Shown: piece after piece, positions 59,001 to 64,000 of the stretch | Position numbering within the stretch: position 1 is the stretch's first letter | How the letters are laid out: each line of letters starts with the position of its first letter | Assembly (NCBI GenBank): GCA_039707465.1 | Contig: CM077643.1 | Coordinates: 321,537,919-321,601,918, forward strand | Direction: 5' to 3' | Length of the DNA stretch: 64,000 nucleotides | Source: Rhabdophis nuchalis | Lineage: Eukaryota; Chordata; Lepidosauria; Squamata; Natricidae | The notes under the pieces: generated by a model | Databases searched by the model: none | What the model was told of the DNA's origin: nothing | Seen by the model: the letters and a program-made list of their open reading frames with translations, nothing else | Made by a program: the position numbers and the translations under genes

Positions 59001-62000
59001 TCGCACATCTGTGCTAGGAATTCCAACTCTAGGGGGAGATGCTCATCTCTGTTTCAAAGCCAAAGAGCCAGCGTTGTCCGAAAACATCTCCGTGGACATG
59101 ACTAAATGCCAAAGGCGCATGGAACACTGTTGCCTCCCCACCAAAGGTGGTTCCTATTTTTCCTACTTGCATTTTTACAGGCTTTCGAACTGCTAGGTTG
59201 ACAGAATCTGGGAGAAGTAACGGGAGCTCTCTACATGGGGCTTCCCTTGAGGTGCACCCGAAAGCTACAGTTAGTCCAAAACGCAGCCGCGCGGGTGATT
59301 ATGGGAGCCACTAGATGCTCCCACATAACACCGATCCTGCGCGAGTTGCATTGGCTTCCTGTGGCCTTTCGGGTGCGCTTCAAGGTTTTGACGACCATCT
59401 TTAAAGCGCTCCATGGCTCGGGGCCTAGTTATATGCGAGACCGCCTCCTGCCCCATACATCCCTTAGACCGATACGCTCCCACAGAGAGGGCCTTCTCAG
59501 GGTGCCATCGGCCGGACAATGCCGACTGGCGACACCCAGGGGAAGAGCCTTCTCTGTGGCGGTCATCCCTCTGGAATGACCTACCCCCTGAATTATGCAC
59601 CATCACCGACCTCCGCCTCTTCCGCCAATGTCTAAAGACATATTTGTTCCAACAAGCCGGCCTAGCCTAACCTCCCATGGGGACTTTTAGGAAGTTTTTA
59701 AATTGGGTATTTTAAATTTGGTTTTAGTACAGGATAGGATTGTTTAATATTTATTTTAAATTATATATTTATCTTTGTATTGGTATGTTTTAAATTTCCT
59801 GTACGCCGCCCTGGGTCCTCTGTGGAGAAGGGCGGGATATAAATTTAAATAAATAAAATAAAATAAATAAGCTCACTCTGTTACATTGTGCTAGGGATTT
59901 GAACCACCAAACTGCCAACCTTTCTGATCGACAAGCTCAGCGTCTTAGCCACTGAGCCATTGTGTCCCCCTTACCTTTATTGTACGGTTAAAATAATAGA
60001 TTCTTGCATGTTGGAAAGCACGTACCCATCTTGCCTTTACTTTCTAACCCATCTTGCCTTTACTTTCTAACCTATCTTGCCTTTACTTTCTGACAAACTA
60101 AAAAAGGCCCCTTCTTTTCCTGTCCTCATTCCTTCTACAGACTGAGATCTCTCTTATCTGACCAGTGCACTGGCTGCACCTCTTTTCCCTTCTTCCTCTC
60201 AAGGCTATTCCCGCAGACCATTACATAAACTGTATACATATATGTAAGACCTGTGGTGGCACAGTGGTTAGAATGAGGTACTGCAGGCTACTTCTGCTGA
60301 CTGCCAGCTGACTGCAGTTTGGCAGTTCAATTCCCATTGGTTCTTGGTTGATTCAGCCTTCCATCCTTCTGAGGTTGATAAAATGAGGGCTCAGATTGTT
60401 GGGAGAAATAGGCTGACTCTGTAAAGTGGCATATAATCTAAATGCTATTGCTATTGCTAAGGGAAAAAAGAAGGGGGGAAACCAAGATCCATAAATAGAC
60501 CTTGAGTTTCTATGACCTAACATAACACTAGCTCTTTATGTTTGTGATCTAGAGACTAAAACAAGACATGCAGAATCTCCGTTTGTCTGCCCTTCAGTTT
60601 TCAAGGGAGATCCACCACCAGGGTGAGAACTTTCTCCATCAGGTTCTGCTGACTGTCCAAAAGCTACAATTACAGAAGGAGACTATGGAAAGTAAGAGAC
60701 ATAAGAGTCATATAAAGTTGATCAAGCAGCCGGTTACAACAAGCTTTTAAAACTTTTGGCTGGGAACGATGAAAGCTGTTGTTTCAACAATGTGGAAGGC
60801 ATTTGGTTTGGTAGGGTTGTACCATAGAAGCTCTACTGATGCTAGAACCTTATCTAATTCAGAATTTGTGGAGCAGATACTCAGTTCTTGTCAGAATAGC
60901 AAAGAAAAATGAGCAGCAGATAGTTCCCCTTTTATTTGGGGTTTCTCCTGAGTTGCTTTACCAATGATAAGGCTGTAGGGCGAGTGCAAAAATAAACGAT
61001 GAGGGAAAGAAATTCCAAAGAGCATTATGGATGGCGGTGGAAGATTCTACAATTTGACCTGCCTTGCAAGAACATTAATGTTGTGTCGTCAGATAAGGAT
61101 CCATTTTACCTTCCATTCTATTCCCATCAATAGGAACCAGTTGTTCTGGAAGTTCATGAACAAAGTGCAACATACACTGTGTTCAGATATGATGTGGTTG
61201 TTCCATTTAAACTTACTTTGTTATGAATCCACATTAGAGCTTAGCATTATAGTTCAAACCAAATCACTATGGCATGCTCAAGAAATCATGGTTAAAAATT
61301 CTACGTTAGTGTCATGTGTAAACTCGGCCAGAGGTGTGCAACCAAGTCTTTTACATGCTTTATGAAATATATATTGTTTGTCTTTGTTTACTGCTTGTAG
61401 AACTTCGCATGCAATCATTTCAGCCCCCTTCTCTATTTCACCAAGGAAGACATGTAAATAGTTCATTGAACATTTGTGAAAACTTCTTTCCAGCATTTCA
61501 GATTAAAACACTGGAACTTGAACAATCCTTGCATGAGATTAATGAGAGATATATGAAAGAAAAAGAAAAAAGAAAAGTATTGCATAACAGCCTACTTGTA
61601 AGTATCTTGGTAATTAGGTTAACAATGTCTGAACAGACCTGTATAATTATTTTGGAATTCGCTTTTACTTTATTAACAATTACTTCCCATTGCCCACTAA
61701 TCTTCATAAGCATCTGGAGCAGAAGGAGGCAAATTACAAAATACATCTTCCAACACAGGTTTTTCCTCTTTTGTACTTGTGTTGTGACATTGCATGCAAG
61801 AGTGTAAAAGGACTGAGTTTGCACTGTGACATCACAATGAACGTTTTGTCCTTGTTGTGAAATCCCGGCTTGAATCTTAGAAAGCAATCATTGTGATTAT
61901 TTTCAACAAATTACAGTGAAGCAAACTACAGGAAGTCCTCAATTTACAACAGTTCATTTAATGACTGTTCTAAGTTAACTACGGCACTGGGAAAAAAGAA

Positions 62001-63000
62001 AGACTTATTACAGTTTTTCACACTTGCAACCATTGCAGCATCCCCATGGTCATGTGATCAAAATTCAGACACTTGGCATGTTTATGAGGATTGCAGTGTC
62101 CTGGAATCACGTGATCCCCTTTTGCGATCTCCCGACAAGCAAAGTCAGTGGGGAAGCCAGATTCATTTAACAACCGCATTGCTAACTTAACAACTGCAGT
62201 GATTCATTTAACAACTCTGGCAAGAAAAGTCATAAAGTGGGGCAAAACTCACTTAACAAACATTTCACTTAGCAACAGAAATTTTGGCCTCGGTTGTGGT
62301 TGTAAATTGAGAACTACTTCCATTAACTATACAATCTATAAACTAACTTAAGTCTGTATCTTAGGACAGCCTATAAATGAGTTGGTGCCATCCAGGGTTG
62401 GCTTTCGCAACATATTTGTTTATTTAAATAATCCAGAGGCTATAGGATTTGATTAAAACCAAAACAAAATTGAGATTCCCAAGACAGTAAACTTTGTGGA
62501 TATTTCTCCACTTGTATAAAAGCACTTGTGAAGCTCACACAGTTGTGTTTGAATTGAAGACATATTTTGCTTTCTACAAACCATAATCTGTAAAAGCTGC
62601 TAACTTTATAATGACATAATTTAACTACAAAATATTTTCTTCTGCTCCAGGAGTGCAGTTCTCTTCTTAACTGTTTGAAGTAGCAGACTGGATTAAGGAT
62701 CCTTAACAATAAGCAGTCTGCTCTTCTACTCACGTTCCTGGGGTTTACTGCCAAAATAAATGTATTTAGTGTCAGATCATGTGACAGTCTTATATATTCT
62801 GTCATTTTAGACATCATCTATCCAGCAAAATGTTTCTGGAAGGCATGTGGCATTTGCATGCTATCAACCAATAGTACTAGTAATAATTAGGTTTCTGTGT
62901 TGTAACCCTAGGAGTTAAGAGGCAACATCAGAGTGCATTGCAGAATCCGTCCAATTTTACCATTTGATGCAGCTCCTGAAGAATCAGCCATAGAACACAG
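55551..63000 (+). CDS. KIF25: KIF25-like kinesin-14, 5' part (start codon to neck-motor junction)
   Basis: Six exons encode an N-terminal coiled-coil stalk followed by [18 protein letters not shown]. That is the neck-to-motor junction typical of kinesins whose motor is C-terminal (kinesin-14, minus-end directed). The remaining motor (P-loop, switch regions) lies beyond the window. The KIF25 name comes from position: in human, KIF25 follows AFDN on the same strand at 6q27. It is also supported by the short stalk, about 170 residues here. KIF25 has been linked to keeping centrosomes together in interphase. The start ATG at 55551 follows a CpG-rich flank, and the exon ends in a good donor. The fourth exon is uncertain. 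Another kinesin-14 such as KIFC3 is less likely. Confidence 0.82.
55987..56013. repeat. (TA)n microsatellite
   Basis: About 13 TA units in KIF25 intron 1. Confidence 0.95.
56455..56592. repeat. MITE-like element in KIF25 intron 1
   Basis: gaccaaaccagtagtggtgg near the left and gcaaaccagtagtaaactgg, caacccaccactg at the right. The right end matches the terminus of the palindrome at 57268-57558. Left end not clear. Confidence 0.5.
56672..56737 (+). CDS. KIF25: KIF25 exon 2 (stalk)
   Basis: Encodes [20 protein letters not shown] and AK, a coiled-coil segment. Acceptor ttttgtcag, donor AAG|gtaaca. 22 codons, phase 0 both sides. Confidence 0.82.
57268..57558. mobile_element. 291-bp palindromic element
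   Basis: Starts cagtggtgggttccggatcc and ends gatcaggaacccaccactg. Arms of about 115 bp pair nearly perfectly (left gcctccatgttcctccgcga, right tcgcggaggaacatggagac) around a loop of about 40-50 nt. No coding capacity. In intron 2 of KIF25. Flanking duplication not clear. Confidence 0.85.
57709..58045. mobile_element. hAT (Charlie-like) MITE with perfect 8-bp duplication
   Basis: Ends cagtgcttctcaattatttt and ccactatttgagaagcactg are inverted repeats of the hAT-Charlie type. Target duplication gtgtaatg at 57701-57708 and 58046-58053, exact. The interior is C-rich at both ends and AT-rich in the middle; no transposase. Confidence 0.9.
58437..58547 (-). repeat. CR1 3' end fragment and half of an hAT-like MITE
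   Basis: cagagttggaagggaccttg (CR1, minus) is followed by gaattctgggagttgacgtc and ttggacatccctg, one arm of the 44234-type MITE. Confidence 0.6.
58985..59970 (-). mobile_element. Sauria SINE interrupted by an L3 insertion
   Basis: The SINE runs 58985-59229 and resumes 59870-59970. Its tRNA-like head is on the minus strand at the right (gagccattgtgtccccc; ctgagcttgtcgatcag on the minus strand). Its Bov-B-like tail is at the left (aaggtaaagtttcccctcgc). Flanks ttacatttattgta (58971-58984) and ttacctttattgta (59971-59984) match at 13 of 14 bases, a good target-site duplication. Confidence 0.9.
59230..59869 (+). mobile_element. L3 LINE 3' fragment nested in the Sauria SINE
   Basis: Encodes the ORF2 C-terminus ([20 protein letters not shown] onward) with a frameshift near 59565 that splits the block before WNDLPPEL. 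The 3' end is cctctgtggagaagggcggg and an A-rich tail. Bounded by agctc on both sides (59225-59229 and 59870-59874), a 5-bp duplication of SINE sequence. Confidence 0.9.
60025..60093. repeat. Three tandem 23-bp units
   Basis: cccatcttgcctttactttc + taa, three times; the third has two changes. Confidence 0.95.
60250..60462 (+). mobile_element. tRNA-derived squamate SINE, near full length
   Basis: Head gtggcacagtggttagaatg (box A-like) and gcagttcaattccc (box B-like). Body ttgattcagccttccatcct, gataaaatgagggctcagat. Ends gctattgctattgct. Full-length relative of 5088-5232. Confidence 0.8.
60553..60691 (+). CDS. KIF25: KIF25 exon 3 (stalk)
   Basis: Encodes [20 protein letters not shown] through [11 protein letters not shown]. 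Acceptor tttgtgatctag, donor GAAA|gtaaga. 139 nt, phase 0 in, 1 out. Confidence 0.82.
60692..61400. other. KIF25 intron, nothing recognised
   Basis: Unique-looking sequence, no exon or repeat identified. Confidence 0.5.
61401..61453 (+). CDS. KIF25: KIF25 exon 4 (tentative)
   Basis: Acceptor tgcttgtag and donor CAT|gtaaat frame 53 nt encoding [17 protein letters not shown]. Phase 1 in and 0 out link exon 3 to exon 5 without a frameshift. It is not coiled-coil like. If it is skipped, exon 5 can still join in frame through an upstream acceptor at 61493. Confidence 0.5.
61502..61597 (+). CDS. KIF25: KIF25 exon 5 (stalk)
   Basis: Encodes [20 protein letters not shown] and [12 protein letters not shown], coiled coil leading into the neck. 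Acceptor gcatttcag, donor CTT|gtaagt. 32 codons, phase 0 both sides. An acceptor 8 nt upstream (ctttccag, 61493) gives THR-Phe-Gln in front when joined directly to exon 3. Confidence 0.8.
61929..62321. mobile_element. TA-flanked MITE, further copy
   Basis: Starts caggaagtcctcaatttaca, contains gcatccccatggtcatgtga and gacaagcaaagtcagtggg, and ends aaattgagaactacttc. Family of 44459-44812. In a KIF25 intron. Confidence 0.8.
62912..63000 (+). CDS. KIF25: KIF25 exon 6 (neck and start of motor)
   Basis: Encodes [20 protein letters not shown] and [10 protein letters not shown]. The E-L-R/K-G-N-I-R-V pattern marks the start of C-terminal kinesin motors, and the first motor strand holds CRIRP. Acceptor aaccctag, donor ACAG|gtgatt. 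89 nt, phase 0 in, 2 out. Confidence 0.9.
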
Positions 63001-64000
63001 GTGATTAAATAAATTAGCTTAATTGACAAAGAAAATTAAAGGTTTTTATTCTTCATTGAAACTTTTATTAAGAGATACACTAATACTATAAAGCTACAAT
63101 TTGAGATTTACCTTCAAGCATTTAAGATCTTCTACAATAAGCCAGATAGACTATAAATCTAAGCAACCTAAGCATATACTGTTCACAAGCATGAAAATAT
63201 TATTTTGTTTCCAAGGTTTTGTATCCTGTGGAAGACCTTTTTAATTTACAGTTAAGGATCAAGTCTCTTTTAAGTTGAGCTGAACTCTTGATGATTGTAT
63301 GAACATGTCACCTTTCAAGGTGGAGCACACCTGCCTTTGGGCATCTAGTTTTACACGGATCTTGCCATAAATTTCTTGTCCCCTTTTAATAAGGGTTCCC
63401 TAATGAATTATTGCCTGTTTACCTGCAAATAGTCAGATGGGCAGCAAGGTGAGTGCAAACAGAGGAGGAGGGAGCCAAACTGGTCATCTGTCTCCCTCTC
63501 TAGTAGAAATATATGATCCTCTATCGTTTTGATATTCCTCTGTTTTATTTTATATTCCATAATGATCTGGATGTTTTGTTCTAGCAGGCTACTTTATGTT
63601 CCCATGTTTTGGCCATAATAAAGAATTCATTCATTTCTATATGAATATCTATCTCTGTGAGGTTTTCTTGGCAACAACCCTGAAATACTTTGTCACAGCT
63701 TTTCCCCAGGATGCTTGTCAACTTCCCGGTCTAGCCTATAGCTCTGAGATTTCCTGGGAATTTCCCTTTCAAGTATTTCCCAGGGCTGATCTACTTACTT
63801 TTTTGGGGTGAGCCAGAGACGTCTAGTTTCTCCTAGCTGCTGCATTTTTCATTTTTTGTTCATCACATGTATCTTCTCTTATTTCCTCTGTTTTTATTCA
63901 GTTGTCCTGTTTTGGTTTTAATTCTGTCAGCATTCAAACAGCTGAAGGTGGAAGTAGTAGGCTTGACAAAAGTGCTTACTGCCTCCCACTCATTCTAGAG
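63001..64000. other. KIF25 intron, window end
   Basis: No recognised motor exon. A weak acceptor-plus-open-frame candidate at 63931 is discussed among rejected items. Confidence 0.5.

Noticed and set aside
60025..60093. Regular 23-bp direct repeats, CRISPR-like at first sight
   Set aside because: Units are contiguous without spacers and only three; a small minisatellite in a vertebrate intron.
63931..64000. Possible next KIF25 exon: acceptor aattctgtcag then an open frame in the right phase
   Set aside because: The 23 codons do not look like the kinesin motor that should follow, and the window ends before a donor. Kept only as an open possibility.

Overview
This is nuclear DNA of a vertebrate, almost certainly a squamate reptile and most likely a snake. 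Two spliced genes lie on the plus strand and everything else is intron, UTR, intergenic DNA or transposable elements. The squamate call rests on the repeats: several LINEs of the CR1-L3/L2-like type with microsatellite tails, a Sauria-type SINE with a Bov-B-like tail, chicken-type CR1 3' ends, hAT and TA-flanked MITEs, and many simple repeats. Species cannot be read from the window.

Gene 1 (about 1767-50006, + strand) is the 3' four-fifths of AFDN (afadin, MLLT4/AF-6), the nectin- and actin-binding scaffold of adherens junctions. I could place 25 coding exons with splice sites and matching phases. In order they encode the FHA domain (exons at 1767 and 6190), a linker, the DIL (dilute) domain (10965-25097), the PDZ domain (25349-35023), proline-rich and charged coiled-coil segments (36032-45830) and the C-terminal F-actin-binding tail, with a TAG stop at 50004-50006. 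About 1,502 residues are encoded here. The two Ras-association domains and the start codon lie upstream of the window. The 3' UTR carries three AATAAA candidates between 51252 and 52040. Notable gene-structure details are a GC-AG intron, a 36-nt microexon, an alternative donor in the penultimate large exon, two tandem acceptors and an acceptor whose pyrimidine tract is a run of 14 C.

Gene 2 (55551 to beyond 64000, + strand) is the 5' part of a kinesin-14-type gene, best matched to KIF25, which also follows AFDN in the same orientation in human (6q27). The window holds the start codon, coiled-coil stalk exons and the stalk-motor junction exon. The rest of the motor lies outside. Its CpG-rich 5' flank has a perfect RFX X-box and an inverted CCAAT box about 75-120 bp before the ATG.

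Repeats by region: 1.98-4.63 kb, a 5'-truncated L3 LINE with a long open reverse-transcriptase ORF; 15.2-18.2 kb, a cluster of tRNA-derived SINE copies with (AC)n tails in both orientations surrounding a second, damaged L3 copy; 30.5-31.9 kb, a TIR element filled with GGTA/GAGA-type simple repeats; 33.8-34.4 kb, a GC-rich LINE-derived fragment; 51.8 kb, a hairpin MITE inside the AFDN 3' UTR; 57.3-58.0 kb, a 291-bp palindrome and an hAT-like MITE with a perfect 8-bp duplication; 59.0-60.0 kb, an L3 LINE nested in a Sauria SINE with both target-site duplications still visible.

I found no prokaryote-like system, CRISPR array, functional RNA gene or clearly new gene system. The most unusual items are the SINE family that seeds (AC)n microsatellites, the long intronic palindromes and the RFX site at KIF25.
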